A DNA stretch of 64,000 bases from Flavobacteriia bacterium (GCA_016178305.1 JACOTM010000020.1:58429-122428), one strand, 5' to 3'; positions 17,169-25,742 are shown, counted from the stretch's first letter. Translations and numbers: made by a program. The notes: a model not told the origin generated them from the letters alone.

Positions 17169-18059
17169 ATGTCAATAGGCGCTAAAATTAAAACGTATAT
17201 TGTTTTTACAAAATTTCGTTTGTCTGCATTGGTAATATTATCTGCATTGTCTGGATATTTATTTGCAAATGGACATGATTCAACTCAAATTACATTCTTA
17301 TTAGTCGGAGGACTTTTAGTTACTGCTGCATCTAACGGTTCCAATCAAATTTGGGAAAGAGAATTAGACAAGTTAATGAAGCGTACCGAAAAAAGACCTT
17401 TACCACAAGAAAACATGTCTGTTAACGAAGCCATTATAGTAGTCGCTATCTGTTTATTAGTCGGGACATACATGCTCTATTTAATCAATTTGCCAGCAGC
17501 TGTTTTAGGTGTTTTTGCATACATTATGTATGTGTTCATGTACACTCCTTTAAAAAGAATAACACCATGGGCTGTATTTATTGGAGCTTTTCCTGGTGCT
17601 ATTCCACCAATGTTAGGTGCTGTAGCGGCAACAGGTAAATTTGGATATCTTCCTGGCGTTTTGTTTTTTGTTCAATTCATTTGGCAATTCCCCCATTTTT
17701 GGGCCATTGCTTGGGTTGTGTATGACGATTATAAAGCTGGCGGCTTTTCATTATTACCTTCCAAACAAGGAAAATCAAAAAATTCAGCTTATCAAATAGC
17801 GATTTATTCTTTGTTATTAATTCCATTTAGCTTATTGCCTTGGTTATTAAACTGGACGAGTGATATTACATTATATGTCGGCGTCATTTTAGGAACTTTA
17901 TTTTTTCTTCAATCGTACAAATTATTACTTACATTGGCCGATAAAGATGCTAAAAAATTAATGTTTGCTTCCTTTCTATATTTACCAATCATGCAATTTC
18001 TGTACGTATTTGATCGGAATTCAGATGCTATTGCAACATATATAAAAACCCTAGTATAA
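17169..18059 (+). CDS. ctaB: Protoheme IX farnesyltransferase (heme O synthase)
   Basis: This membrane prenyltransferase attaches farnesyl diphosphate to heme b to make heme O for terminal oxidases. The prenyltransferase motif is ERELDKLMKRTEKRPLP near residue 60, and the second conserved block follows GAFPGAIPPMLGA. Seven to nine membrane helices are expected and seen as hydrophobic stretches. The start at 17169 is chosen because a promoter box precedes it. The stop overlaps the next ATG by one base (TAATG), so translation is coupled to the cox subunit III gene. Confidence 0.95.
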   Translation: MSIGAKIKTYIVFTKFRLSALVILSALSGYLFANGHDSTQITFLLVGGLLVTAASNGSNQIWERELDKLMKRTEKRPLPQENMSVNEAIIVVAICLLVGTYMLYLINLPAAVLGVFAYIMYVFMYTPLKRITPWAVFIGAFPGAIPPMLGAVAATGKFGYLPGVLFFVQFIWQFPHFWAIAWVVYDDYKAGGFSLLPSKQGKSKNSAYQIAIYSLLLIPFSLLPWLLNWTSDITLYVGVILGTLFFLQSYKLLLTLADKDAKKLMFASFLYLPIMQFLYVFDRNSDAIATYIKTLV

Positions 18060-19117
18060 TGAAACAAGAGTTTATGGATGAACTTTCTCCGGAGGTAAAG
18101 GAGAAAATGAAAAAAAACTTAATCTACCTTTTAATGTTTAGTGTTGTAATGGTTTTCGCGGGATTAACTTCCGCTTATATCGTTTCAATGGGAGATACTT
18201 TTTGGCTAAAATACCCGCTTCCTTCAGCATTTACCATTAGTACCATTGTTATCATTTTAAGTAGTTTAATCGTTCATTTAGGAATCAAAGCAGCTAAAAA
18301 AGATCAACTTAAAAAAGCAAAAATATTAATTACCGCTTCTTTTTTATTAGGCCTTTCATTTATTTTTTTCCAGTTCAAAGGATACAATCAATTAACAAAT
18401 GAAGGAATTCATGCCGTAAACAATCATATCATTGTAACCGAAGGACGATACGGAGATTATTTTGAGATAAAATATAAGGGGCAATTTGTAGATGTAAATT
18501 CCAACGATTATTATATCAGTGGGCACAAAATGTCTTCTAAACAATATGCAGAAATGCAGTATTTTATGTCGCAATTTGAAAAATATAATCCTCAAAAAGA
18601 ATTGAAAATCACAAATTATGGAAAAGATTTTATTCTCTATTTCAAACAACAACCCCTTGGACTAATAAATGGAAAATTAACTACCGTTGATGGGAAAGAA
18701 TTGCAATTTGTTGATTTATATCGTTTACAAAGTTTAGCTATAAACATTGGTGATGCCAGAGGTGATTTCTTTGTAAAAGGACAAATAGGGAAAGACTTTC
18801 ACATCTATTATAAAGGCAAAGAATTGGATTACCAAAACCGTGATTTATATTTCAATGGACGTAAACTTTCTAAATATTATCAAATCAAAGTAATGGAAAC
18901 GGCTGACACAGCTACTTCATATTTGTATATCATTACCATTTTACATCTATTACATATCATTTTCACCTTGATCTACACTGGAAAAATGACAGTTTTCACT
19001 TGGAAAGGAAAATTTAATTCAGAAGATACTTTGAATTTAAGAATAGGCGCTATTTTTTGGCACTTTTTAGGGTTTTTATGGATTTATTTATATATTTTTC
19101 TAATTTATATTCATTAA
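18059..19117 (+). CDS. Cytochrome c oxidase subunit III-type protein with an internally repeated insert
   Basis: The 352-residue protein has subunit III-like membrane helices at the N-terminus (LIYLLMFSVVMVFAGLTSAYIV; residues 21-42, 59-77, 87-105) and C-terminus (ATSYLYIITILHLLHII and TLNLRIGAIFWHFLGFLWIYLY). Between them is a polar insert of about 180 residues absent from ordinary subunit III. The insert contains three similar units: YGDYFEIKYKGQ (131-142), YGKDFILYFKQQ (187-198) and IGKDFHIYYKGK (243-254), each followed by a strand-rich segment. The gene sits directly after ctaB and before another subunit III gene. It belongs to the oxidase cluster; the role of the insert is unknown. Confidence 0.88.
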   Translation: MKQEFMDELSPEVKEKMKKNLIYLLMFSVVMVFAGLTSAYIVSMGDTFWLKYPLPSAFTISTIVIILSSLIVHLGIKAAKKDQLKKAKILITASFLLGLSFIFFQFKGYNQLTNEGIHAVNNHIIVTEGRYGDYFEIKYKGQFVDVNSNDYYISGHKMSSKQYAEMQYFMSQFEKYNPQKELKITNYGKDFILYFKQQPLGLINGKLTTVDGKELQFVDLYRLQSLAINIGDARGDFFVKGQIGKDFHIYYKGKELDYQNRDLYFNGRKLSKYYQIKVMETADTATSYLYIITILHLLHIIFTLIYTGKMTVFTWKGKFNSEDTLNLRIGAIFWHFLGFLWIYLYIFLIYIH

Positions 19118-19267
19118 AAATAAGGTTCCATAGTGAACAAAATCACTAATAAAACAAGATTCAAATCATAGTTTCATTTCATTTTTTTTGATATTATTCA
19201 CGATTTTTCAACAATCTTTTATTAAATTTAAAATATTATTCATTAAACTTGCACAAAATTTTATAAA

Positions 19268-20302
19268 ATGTCAGGACACGCTACAAAAGAAATTGATTCG
19301 GCAACATTATGGGGAGGTAAAATTTCTCCTTTTAGCACGAGTTATGGAAAGTTGATGATGTGGTTCTTCCTTGTGTCAGATGCATTGACGTTTGGAGGAT
19401 TGCTTATCGCTTATGGGTTTACTAGATTTAATACATTAGATGCTTGGCCAATTGGTGAGGAGACGTTTAACTCTATGCCATTTTTAGGACATGGCTATCC
19501 TTTACTATATGTTGCATTAATGACATTCATTTTGATTGTTTCTTCAGTAACAATGGTATTAGCGGTTGAGGCAGGACATAGAATGGACAAAAAAGGAGTT
19601 GTAAAATGGATGATTGCAACAATTATCGGTGGTTTCTTTTTCGTAGGTTCTCAAGCTTGGGAATGGTCGCATTTCATTCACGGATCTGAATTTGGTAAAG
19701 TGGAATTGGCTGATGGATCACAAGCAATTGTACATGGTAAATTTGGTGAATTGAAAAATTTCACGGTAACTGAAGCTGGAAAACATTATAGAAAAGGTGA
19801 TGTAATCACTGAAGATTTAAGACATCAATACCAACATGCAGTTGTTGAAGGTAAAGTTATTGGTGGTGCTAACGGTGGTGTCATTACATTACATGATGGG
19901 TCTATTGCGAAAGTTAATAAAGCAAAAGATGAGCACATGAAATTAATCATCAAAGTAAAAGGTGCTAAATACAAATTGCAAGACGTAATTGAAAATGAAG
20001 AAGCTTCTAGAATGTATTACGAAGCAATTGATGGTCATGCTCATAAAGTAATTTACGGTGCTAACTTGAAAGAAAACGAATACGGAACACAACAATATGC
20101 TCAATTTTTCTTCTTCATTACTGGATTCCACGGTTTCCACGTATTTTCAGGAGTTTGTATCAACATCATCATCTTGATGGGGGTTTTAAGAGGTGTTTAT
20201 CACAAAAGAGGTCATTACGAAATGGTTGAAAAAACAGGTTTATATTGGCACTTTGTCGATTTAGTTTGGGTTTTCGTTTTTACTTTTTTCTACCTTGTAT
20301 AA
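19268..20302 (+). CDS. Cytochrome c oxidase subunit III with a soluble insert
   Basis: The 344-residue membrane protein carries canonical subunit III sequences: SYGKLMMWFFLVSDALTFGG (helix 1), WEWSHFIHGSEFG, and FFFITGFHGFHVFSGVCINI near the C-terminus with the usual HGFHV motif. Residues about 141-275 form a hydrophilic insert between two membrane helices, rich in Gly, Lys and His and including VELADGSQAIVHGKFG. The gene is co-directional with ctaB, the first subunit III gene and the subunit IV gene, so all belong to the terminal-oxidase cluster. A 150-base spacer separates it from the previous gene. Confidence 0.93.
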   Translation: MSGHATKEIDSATLWGGKISPFSTSYGKLMMWFFLVSDALTFGGLLIAYGFTRFNTLDAWPIGEETFNSMPFLGHGYPLLYVALMTFILIVSSVTMVLAVEAGHRMDKKGVVKWMIATIIGGFFFVGSQAWEWSHFIHGSEFGKVELADGSQAIVHGKFGELKNFTVTEAGKHYRKGDVITEDLRHQYQHAVVEGKVIGGANGGVITLHDGSIAKVNKAKDEHMKLIIKVKGAKYKLQDVIENEEASRMYYEAIDGHAHKVIYGANLKENEYGTQQYAQFFFFITGFHGFHVFSGVCINIIILMGVLRGVYHKRGHYEMVEKTGLYWHFVDLVWVFVFTFFYLV

Positions 20303-20321
20303 TTATTAAAAAGAACCGATT

Positions 20322-20690
20322 ATGGAAAGAGACGACATTATAGAGTATTCATTAGATGCTCACCATAGCGAAGAACAAGGAGTCATTCTTCGCAAGAAAA
20401 TTTGGAAAGTTACTGCATTATTAACTGCTATTACTGTGGTAGAAGTAATGTTGGGTGCTTTCATTAAACAACATGATGCAATTTGGCCTTTGGTAAAATA
20501 TTCATTCATTGTAATGACTTTGGTAAAAGCGGCTTACATTGTATTATCATTCATGCACTTAGGCGATGAAAGAAAAGCTTTGAAATATGTCATTTTAGTT
20601 CCTTACATTATTTTTATCATTTATTTGATATTTATCTGTTTAACAGAATCTACGTATGTTAGATCTATTTGGGAATCTCACGCGAATTAA
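20322..20690 (+). CDS. Cytochrome c oxidase subunit IV family protein
   Basis: The 122-residue protein has three hydrophobic helices (KVTALLTAITVVEVMLGAFI, ALWPLVKYSFIVMTLVKAAYIV-like middle helix and YVILVPYIIFIIYLIFICLT) and the conserved SFMHLGDERKA segment of the COX4_pro family. It is a small accessory subunit of caa3-type oxidases. It lies 19 bases after subunit III and 14 bases before the SCO gene, so the genes are probably co-transcribed. Confidence 0.88.
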   Translation: MERDDIIEYSLDAHHSEEQGVILRKKIWKVTALLTAITVVEVMLGAFIKQHDAIWPLVKYSFIVMTLVKAAYIVLSFMHLGDERKALKYVILVPYIIFIIYLIFICLTESTYVRSIWESHAN

Positions 20691-20704
20691 AAAATTTATT
20701 GCTC

Positions 20705-21388
20705 ATGGCAAGTAAATATTCTGCCGGTCTATCAAAAGTTGTGGTATCACTTCTTTTAGTTGGACCGGCTTTTTTATTAGTATTCATATCTACAAGAGGA
20801 TGTGAACATAAATTCAAAGAATTAGAAAATTATGGCAAAGTCATAGATTATTCATTCGATGATGCCAGAGGTAAACATTTTACTTCGAAAAGCTTTCAAG
20901 GAGAAGTTATTTTAGTAACAACGCTTCAAACAACTTGTCCTGATACATGCGCAATTTCTTCTTGGCACATGGACCAGTTGATCTATCAACATATTCGAAA
21001 AAATCGAAAAAAAATGAAACAAGTACGAATTGTTTCGTTTATTACCGATACAAAAGGAAATGCGGTAGAAGATTTAACAGCCATTCAAGCTTCTATGGAA
21101 GACAATATTGTAGGTTACGACCCCAATATTTGGATATTAGCAAAGGGAGACGCAAAACCGCTTTACAGTATCAAACACAATAAACATTCTTTACTGCAAA
21201 AAGGTAAAAAATATTTTGGAGGAGAATCTTATACTGAATTAATGCTGCTTTTAGATAAAACGAATCATCTACGCATGGTTGGTAGAGGAAAATCAGAAGG
21301 AGAAATTAGACGGATGAATCAACACATTGCTTTGTTGCAAAAACAATATGCTAAAGAACGTAAATTAAAATTGAAAAAAGGAAAATAA
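20705..21388 (+). CDS. SCO1/SenC-like copper chaperone, first of two
   Basis: The protein (about 227 residues) has one N-terminal membrane anchor (VVVSLLLVGPAFLLVFIS) and a thioredoxin-like fold with the copper/redox motif TTCPDTCAISS and the conserved ASMEDN to NHLRMVGRG region. SCO proteins deliver copper to the CuA site of cytochrome c oxidase. A longer reading from a TTG at 20669 would overlap the preceding gene, so the ATG at 20705 is preferred. A second SCO gene follows three bases after its stop. Confidence 0.9.
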   Translation: MASKYSAGLSKVVVSLLLVGPAFLLVFISTRGCEHKFKELENYGKVIDYSFDDARGKHFTSKSFQGEVILVTTLQTTCPDTCAISSWHMDQLIYQHIRKNRKKMKQVRIVSFITDTKGNAVEDLTAIQASMEDNIVGYDPNIWILAKGDAKPLYSIKHNKHSLLQKGKKYFGGESYTELMLLLDKTNHLRMVGRGKSEGEIRRMNQHIALLQKQYAKERKLKLKKGK

Positions 21389-21391
21389 TTC

Positions 21392-22045
21392 ATGAAATCA
21401 TTTTTTATTTTAGCTGGAATTTTATTAGTTATTGCTTGTCATTCAGAAAAGAAGAAACAACGTGTGCTTCCTATAATTGGGAATTATGATATAGAATATA
21501 GGCAAGTGAATGGTGTTGAAGTAGCAGATACGGTATATCCAAAAATGGTAGCGTTTTCATATTTAAACCAAGACTCCATCAAAATTTCATCCAAAGATAT
21601 GAAAGGAAAAATATGGATTGCTGAATTTTTCTTTACAAGTTGTCCAACAATTTGTCCTCCAATGACACGCCAAATGATTCGCTTAAATAAAAACACAAAA
21701 GATTTAGAAAAGTATCTTCAATTTATTTCTTTCAGTATTAATCCGACTCATGACACACCTTCAGAATTAAAAAAATATATTCACAAACACCATATAAAAG
21801 CGAAAAATTGGCAATTTTTCACAGGGGATGAAGCAAAAACACACGAACTTGGAATTAATAACTTTCAAATTTTCGCAGGACAAGATCCAGCATCAGCAGG
21901 TGGTTATGCCCATTCAGGGGCATTTACGTTAGTCGATCGTGAAGGTTATGTTAGAGGTGTTTACTTAGGAACAGATCCTAAAGAAGTAAATAAATTAGAA
22001 AAAGATTTAAGAAAATTATTGAAATATGAATACGAAGTTAACTGA
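21392..22045 (+). CDS. SCO1/SenC-like lipoprotein, second of two
   Basis: The 217-residue product has a lipoprotein signal with lipobox LVIAC (Cys near residue 16) and a thioredoxin-like domain with FFTSCPTICPPMTRQM (CPTIC copper motif), SFSINPTHDTP and the conserved histidine region YAHSGAFTLVD. It is likely anchored in the outer leaflet of the inner membrane. It overlaps the DUF420 gene by 20 bases. Together with the first SCO it would serve CuA assembly of the oxidase encoded upstream. Confidence 0.93.
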   Translation: MKSFFILAGILLVIACHSEKKKQRVLPIIGNYDIEYRQVNGVEVADTVYPKMVAFSYLNQDSIKISSKDMKGKIWIAEFFFTSCPTICPPMTRQMIRLNKNTKDLEKYLQFISFSINPTHDTPSELKKYIHKHHIKAKNWQFFTGDEAKTHELGINNFQIFAGQDPASAGGYAHSGAFTLVDREGYVRGVYLGTDPKEVNKLEKDLRKLLKYEYEVN

Positions 22046-22562
22046 TCCAAAAAAATTAAAGAATGCAAAAATTGCGATATATTCCGCTTCTATTGCTATA
22101 CCTTTAATTGTTGCAGCTTTGTTTAAAGTTAAAATTCAAGATGTTAATCTTAATTTTTTACCAAAATTCTATGCAACAATCAATGGAGTTACAGCGGTAT
22201 ATTTAGTAATGGCATTGATCGCGATAAAAAGAAAAAATCAGCTGGCACATAGAAGATATATACGCCTATCATTATTGCTATCTCTATTATTTTTAGCTTG
22301 TTATGTAGCTTATCACATGACTTCTGATCCAACCCATTATGGAGGAAGCCAAACTAGATTGTATTACTTTTTATTGATTTCGCATGTAATATTGAGCATC
22401 GCAGTAGTTCCAATAGTTTTATTTACTTACCTTTTCGCTTGGCAAGGAAATTTTGAAAAACATAAACGTTGGACACGTTTTGCTTGGCCTTTATGGTTTT
22501 ATGTTGCTGTAACAGGAGTCGTTGTTTACATTATGATTGCCCCATATTATTCTTTTAGCTAA
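22026..22562 (+). CDS. DUF420 membrane protein of the oxidase cluster
   Basis: The 178-residue protein has four to five membrane helices, including ISHVILSIAVVPIVLFTYLF. The conserved HRRYIRLS and FEKHKRWTRFAWPLWFYVAVTG segments are typical of DUF420 (CtaM-like) proteins, which are linked to heme-copper oxidase maturation. The gene overlaps the second SCO gene by 20 bases and ends the cluster. The exact function of the family in this phylum is not established here. Confidence 0.9.
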   Translation: MNTKLTDPKKLKNAKIAIYSASIAIPLIVAALFKVKIQDVNLNFLPKFYATINGVTAVYLVMALIAIKRKNQLAHRRYIRLSLLLSLLFLACYVAYHMTSDPTHYGGSQTRLYYFLLISHVILSIAVVPIVLFTYLFAWQGNFEKHKRWTRFAWPLWFYVAVTGVVVYIMIAPYYSFS

Positions 22563-22577
22563 TTTACTTTTCATAAA

Positions 22578-22620
22578 GTAACTGTCTGAAATTATTGAAA
22601 TTATAATAAATTTAGACTGA
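22578..22620 (+). repeat. Copy B of the dispersed intergenic repeat
   Basis: This 43-base unit begins AGTAACTGTCTGAAATTATTG and shares order and most bases with copy A (4223-4264) and with the reverse complement of copy C (35581-35622). A perfect 16-base palindrome GATTCTAATTAGAATC (22619-22634) starts at its end, over the stop of the regulator gene. It lies between converging genes. Confidence 0.6.
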
Positions 22621-22622
22621 TT

Positions 22623-23003
22623 CTAATTAGAATCAACTTTTTTAAAATTCGTAAAAAAGCTTTTGCGATGTCCCAAACCCCATTCCAGCATGGCATCTAA
22701 AACAGATTGAAAAGAATGACCCGATTCTGTCAATTCATATTCGACTGATACAGGTATTGTATTGTAAACCGTTCTTTTAATAATTCCATTCATCTCCAAA
22801 TCTTTTAACTCTTTAGAAAGCATTCTTGGTGTGATTTTTGGAATTTCTCTTTCCAGTTCTTTGAATCTTTTTTTTCCGTACAACAAAGAACCAATGATGG
22901 GCAATTTCCATTTACCATTCATTACATTCAATGTATCATTAATAGCCAAAACAAATTGCTTAGAACAACTTTTTACTTTTTCAAATTCTAAAACATCTTC
23001 CAT
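22623..23003 (-). CDS. HxlR-family winged-helix transcriptional regulator
   Basis: The 126-residue protein matches HxlR/MarR-like regulators: NGKWKLPIIGSLLYGKKRF (residues 29-47), the recognition helix ITPRMLSKELKDLEMNGIIK (56-75) and the wing VSVEYELTESG. Family members sense oxidants or electrophiles, often via a conserved cysteine; here a Cys is at position 13. It is transcribed away from the two YceI genes, and the 140-base spacer holds their promoter, so it is the obvious candidate regulator for them. Confidence 0.92.
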   Translation of the reverse strand: MEDVLEFEKVKSCSKQFVLAINDTLNVMNGKWKLPIIGSLLYGKKRFKELEREIPKITPRMLSKELKDLEMNGIIKRTVYNTIPVSVEYELTESGHSFQSVLDAMLEWGLGHRKSFFTNFKKVDSN

Positions 23004-23060
23004 AACTCTATTAAAATTAATAACTATACATTAGGATACTACTATCTTTAAGTATAGAAG

Positions 23061-23092
23061 TTGTAAATATATAGCTAATATACATAAATTTG
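23061..23092 (+). promoter_or_regulatory. Promoter of the YceI genes
   Basis: TTG at 23061-23063 and TAAATTTG at 23085-23092 are separated by 21 bases, a good Bacteroidota promoter. The leader would be about 45 bases. The HxlR operator is expected nearby. Confidence 0.6.
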
Positions 23093-23143
23093 TAATCATA
23101 TTAGTTGTCTAGGTAAGTATAATTAACAAATTAAAAAAATAAC

Positions 23144-23722
23144 ATGAAAAAAGTATCCATTTTTGCAATTGCGGCATTCGCATTATTCTCATTCGTAAAA
23201 TTAGAAAGTATGATTTGGACAGTAGATGCTGTACATTCAAATTTCCAGTTTTCTATAAACCATTTAGGAATTAATGATTTCAAAGGTAGTTTTGGCAATT
23301 ACACTTCTACCATTTCTAGTACAAAAGAAGATTTCTCAGATGCTAAAATTGAATTAAATGCAGAAGTTTCTTCTATCAACACAGGAAACACAATGAGGGA
23401 TGAACATTTAAAAGGTGCAGAATATTTTGATATAGCTACGTACCCTACATTTAATTTTAAAAGCACTTCATTTACAAAATTAAAAGGAAATACTTATAAA
23501 GTTGTTGGTGATTTAACTTTTCATGGTGTTACAAAATCAGTGACATTAGAAGCAATTCACAATGGATCAACAGTACATCCTATGAATAAAAAAACTGTTT
23601 CTGGATTTAAAATAACAGGTGCAATCAAAAGAAGTGATTTTAATTTCGCTAAAGAAATGCCTTCTGCCATGTTAAGTGATGAAGTTAAAATTTCGGCTGA
23701 TTTAGAATATGCGAAAAACTAA
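23144..23722 (+). CDS. YceI family periplasmic protein, first copy
   Basis: The 192-residue protein has a signal-like N-terminus (MKKVSIFAIAAFALFSFVK) and a YceI lipocalin-like barrel: WTVDAVHSNFQFSINHLG, GSFGNYTSTI, DEHLKGAEYFDIATYPTFNF and VVGDLTFHGVTKSVTLEA. These barrels bind isoprenoid or other amphiphilic molecules. A good promoter lies upstream, and a second YceI gene starts two bases after its stop. Probably controlled by the divergent HxlR protein. Confidence 0.93.
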   Translation: MKKVSIFAIAAFALFSFVKLESMIWTVDAVHSNFQFSINHLGINDFKGSFGNYTSTISSTKEDFSDAKIELNAEVSSINTGNTMRDEHLKGAEYFDIATYPTFNFKSTSFTKLKGNTYKVVGDLTFHGVTKSVTLEAIHNGSTVHPMNKKTVSGFKITGAIKRSDFNFAKEMPSAMLSDEVKISADLEYAKN

Positions 23723-23723
23723 G

Positions 23724-24257
23724 ATGAAAACAAACAACTTATATAAATTAGCAACGCTATCCATATTGTGGGTGGCGTTTGCTTTTATGACAAATACCGA
23801 ATGGAAGATCTCGAAAGAATTTGCCATACAATTCTCAAACAATGATGTCACGGGAGTTTTTAAAAAATTTGAAGGGAAAATACTTTTTGATAAAGATGAA
23901 TTAGCGAGTTCAAAGCTTGACTTTACAGTTGACATTGCTTCCGTGAATACAGGTAATGAAACTCAAAATAAACATTTAATGAATAGGGAATGGCTTGATG
24001 CTGAAAGGTATCCTAAAGCTACTTTTAAATCCATTGCATTTGTTAAACAAGAATCTGATTATATTGTCAATGGGACATTAGAAATACATGGAATAAAAAA
24101 AGAAATTATGATTCCAATAGCAATACAATACAAAGATTCAAAAGGGGAAATTAAATCTAAATTCACTTTTAATAGATATGATTTTAATGTTGGAAAAAAA
24201 GGAGATGGTGTAGATGAAAATATACAGATGGAAATTACGATACCATTTGAAAAGTAA
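23724..24257 (+). CDS. YceI-like periplasmic protein, second copy
   Basis: The product, about 177 residues, has a signal peptide (LATLSILWVAFAFMTNTE) and the YceI pattern in a more divergent form: VDIASVNTGNETQNKHLM, EWLDAERYPKATFKS and VNGTLEIHGIKKEIMIP. A start at 23709 would overlap the first YceI gene; the ATG at 23724, one base after its stop, is preferred. The two genes form a tandem, diverged pair. Ligands are unknown. Confidence 0.88.
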   Translation: MKTNNLYKLATLSILWVAFAFMTNTEWKISKEFAIQFSNNDVTGVFKKFEGKILFDKDELASSKLDFTVDIASVNTGNETQNKHLMNREWLDAERYPKATFKSIAFVKQESDYIVNGTLEIHGIKKEIMIPIAIQYKDSKGEIKSKFTFNRYDFNVGKKGDGVDENIQMEITIPFEK

Positions 24258-24259
24258 AA

Positions 24260-24703
24260 TTAACGCTTTTTAGTAAAAAATGACTTGAGCAACATACTGC
24301 ATTCTTCCGCTAATACACCATTAGTTATTAATGTTTTAGGATGATACAATTCATGTTGAAATCTACCTGCGCCACGTTTTTCATCTCTTGCTCCAAAAAC
24401 AATTTTATCAATTTGAGACCAATACAATGCTCCTGCACACATCACACATGGCTCTAAAGTAATGTACATCGTACAGCCTGTTAAATATTTTCCTCCCAAA
24501 AATTCAGCAGCAGCAGTTATTGCTTGAATTTCTGCATGCGCTGTCACATCGTTCAGTTTTTCAGTAAAATTATGTGCTTTCGCAATTATTTGGTTGTTGC
24601 ACACGACAATTGCGCCAACGGGTACTTCGCCCAATTCAAAAGCAGTTTGTGCTTCTAAAAAAGCTTGTTTCATAAAATATTCGTCGTTGAATGGGTTAAT
24701 CAT
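24260..24703 (-). CDS. tadA: tRNA adenosine(34) deaminase / nucleoside deaminase
   Basis: The 147-residue zinc deaminase has the CDA motifs HAEIQAI (His-Ala-Glu, zinc ligand and catalytic Glu) and LEPCVMCAGAL (PCxxC zinc ligands), with GARDEKRGAGRF after it. TadA converts A34 of tRNA-Arg(ACG) to inosine. A guanine deaminase cannot be excluded on motifs alone, but length and the GARDEKRGAG segment favour TadA. A TAAATTTA box lies four bases before the ATG. Confidence 0.9.
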   Translation of the reverse strand: MINPFNDEYFMKQAFLEAQTAFELGEVPVGAIVVCNNQIIAKAHNFTEKLNDVTAHAEIQAITAAAEFLGGKYLTGCTMYITLEPCVMCAGALYWSQIDKIVFGARDEKRGAGRFQHELYHPKTLITNGVLAEECSMLLKSFFTKKR

Positions 24704-24707
24704 GCTA

Positions 24708-24715
24708 TAAATTTA
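24708..24715 (-). promoter_or_regulatory. -7-like box four bases before the tadA start codon
   Basis: TAAATTTA (one base off TAnnTTTG) is followed by TAGC and ATG on the minus strand, the same tail as in glyQS. Confidence 0.35.
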
Positions 24716-24778
24716 AGAAACTGTTTTATTTTTGAACGAAATTTGAAATTAATTCATTTTTTATAAATTCCAAATAAT

Positions 24779-25681
24779 ATGAACACGCAAATTCCGTCAC
24801 TTCAAAAAGGAGATTTAATTTACATCACTGCGCCAGCAAAATCAATTGATGCCCATTGTATTGATTTTGCTAAAAACTTTTTTGAAGCAAATGGATTTAA
24901 CGTATTAATTAGTGAACATTGCTTAGGAGTATATCATTACTTTTCAGGTTCAGATGAACAGAGAGCTGCTGATTTTCAATTTGGATTAGATCATCCTGAA
25001 GTAAAAGCCATTATTTGTGCAAGAGGAGGATACGGTTGCATTCGAATTTTAGATATGATACAATGGGCAGGAATGTTGCGTCATCCAAAATGGATTATTG
25101 GATTTAGTGATGTGACTATTTTTCATCAACGAATGCAACGATTTGAATTACCAAGTATTCACGGAACAATGCCGTTAAATTTTGAGTCCAATAGCAAAGA
25201 TGCTTTGAAAACATTGCTTCTCGCAACGTCCAATGAAACGTATTCTATCGAAACTTTTTTTTATGAAAAAAACAAACCGGGAATTGCTTCTGGAAAATTA
25301 GTAGGCGGAAATTTATCCATTTTATACAGTTTATTAGGTACAGATGATCAAATCGACTTTGACAATTCAATTTTATTTATTGAAGATTTATCCGAACAAA
25401 TTTACCACTTGGATCGTATGTTTTATGCCTTTGCTAAAGCGGGTATTTTAGAGAAAATACAAGGTTTAATTGTTGGTGGTTTAACAGATATGAAGGATAC
25501 GGCAATTTCATTCGGAAAAACATGCGAAGAAGTTATTTTAGAACATTTGAAATATAAAAAAATTCCAATCGCCTTTCATTTTCCAGCTGGTCATATTGAC
25601 GACAATCAAGCACTTGTTTTAGGTCGAAAAGTAACATTGCAAGTAACTGAAGAAAAAACGAAATTGGAGTTTTTATACTAA
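24779..25681 (+). CDS. LD-carboxypeptidase, S66 family
   Basis: The 300-residue protein belongs to peptidase family S66, which removes the terminal D-alanine from tetrapeptides of recycled murein. Signatures are ITAPAKSIDAH near the N-terminus, ICARGGYGCIRIL (79-91), the nucleophile WIIGFSDVT (Ser110), the catalytic Glu in FIEDLSEQIYHLDRMF and the catalytic His in FPAGHIDDN. It lacks a signal peptide and is cytoplasmic. A bidirectional terminator lies between it and the next gene. Confidence 0.92.
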   Translation: MNTQIPSLQKGDLIYITAPAKSIDAHCIDFAKNFFEANGFNVLISEHCLGVYHYFSGSDEQRAADFQFGLDHPEVKAIICARGGYGCIRILDMIQWAGMLRHPKWIIGFSDVTIFHQRMQRFELPSIHGTMPLNFESNSKDALKTLLLATSNETYSIETFFYEKNKPGIASGKLVGGNLSILYSLLGTDDQIDFDNSILFIEDLSEQIYHLDRMFYAFAKAGILEKIQGLIVGGLTDMKDTAISFGKTCEEVILEHLKYKKIPIAFHFPAGHIDDNQALVLGRKVTLQVTEEKTKLEFLY

Positions 25682-25716
25682 ATCCTCAAAAATATTATTA
25701 TCTATAAATTAGTTAT

Positions 25717-25740
25717 AAAAAGGGTATTTCTACCCCTTTA
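25717..25740. terminator. Bidirectional terminator between converging genes
   Basis: AAAAGGGTA followed by a TTTC loop and TACCCCTTT forms a stem with A and T tails on both sides, suited to both strands. Confidence 0.65.
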
Positions 25741-25742
25741 AA

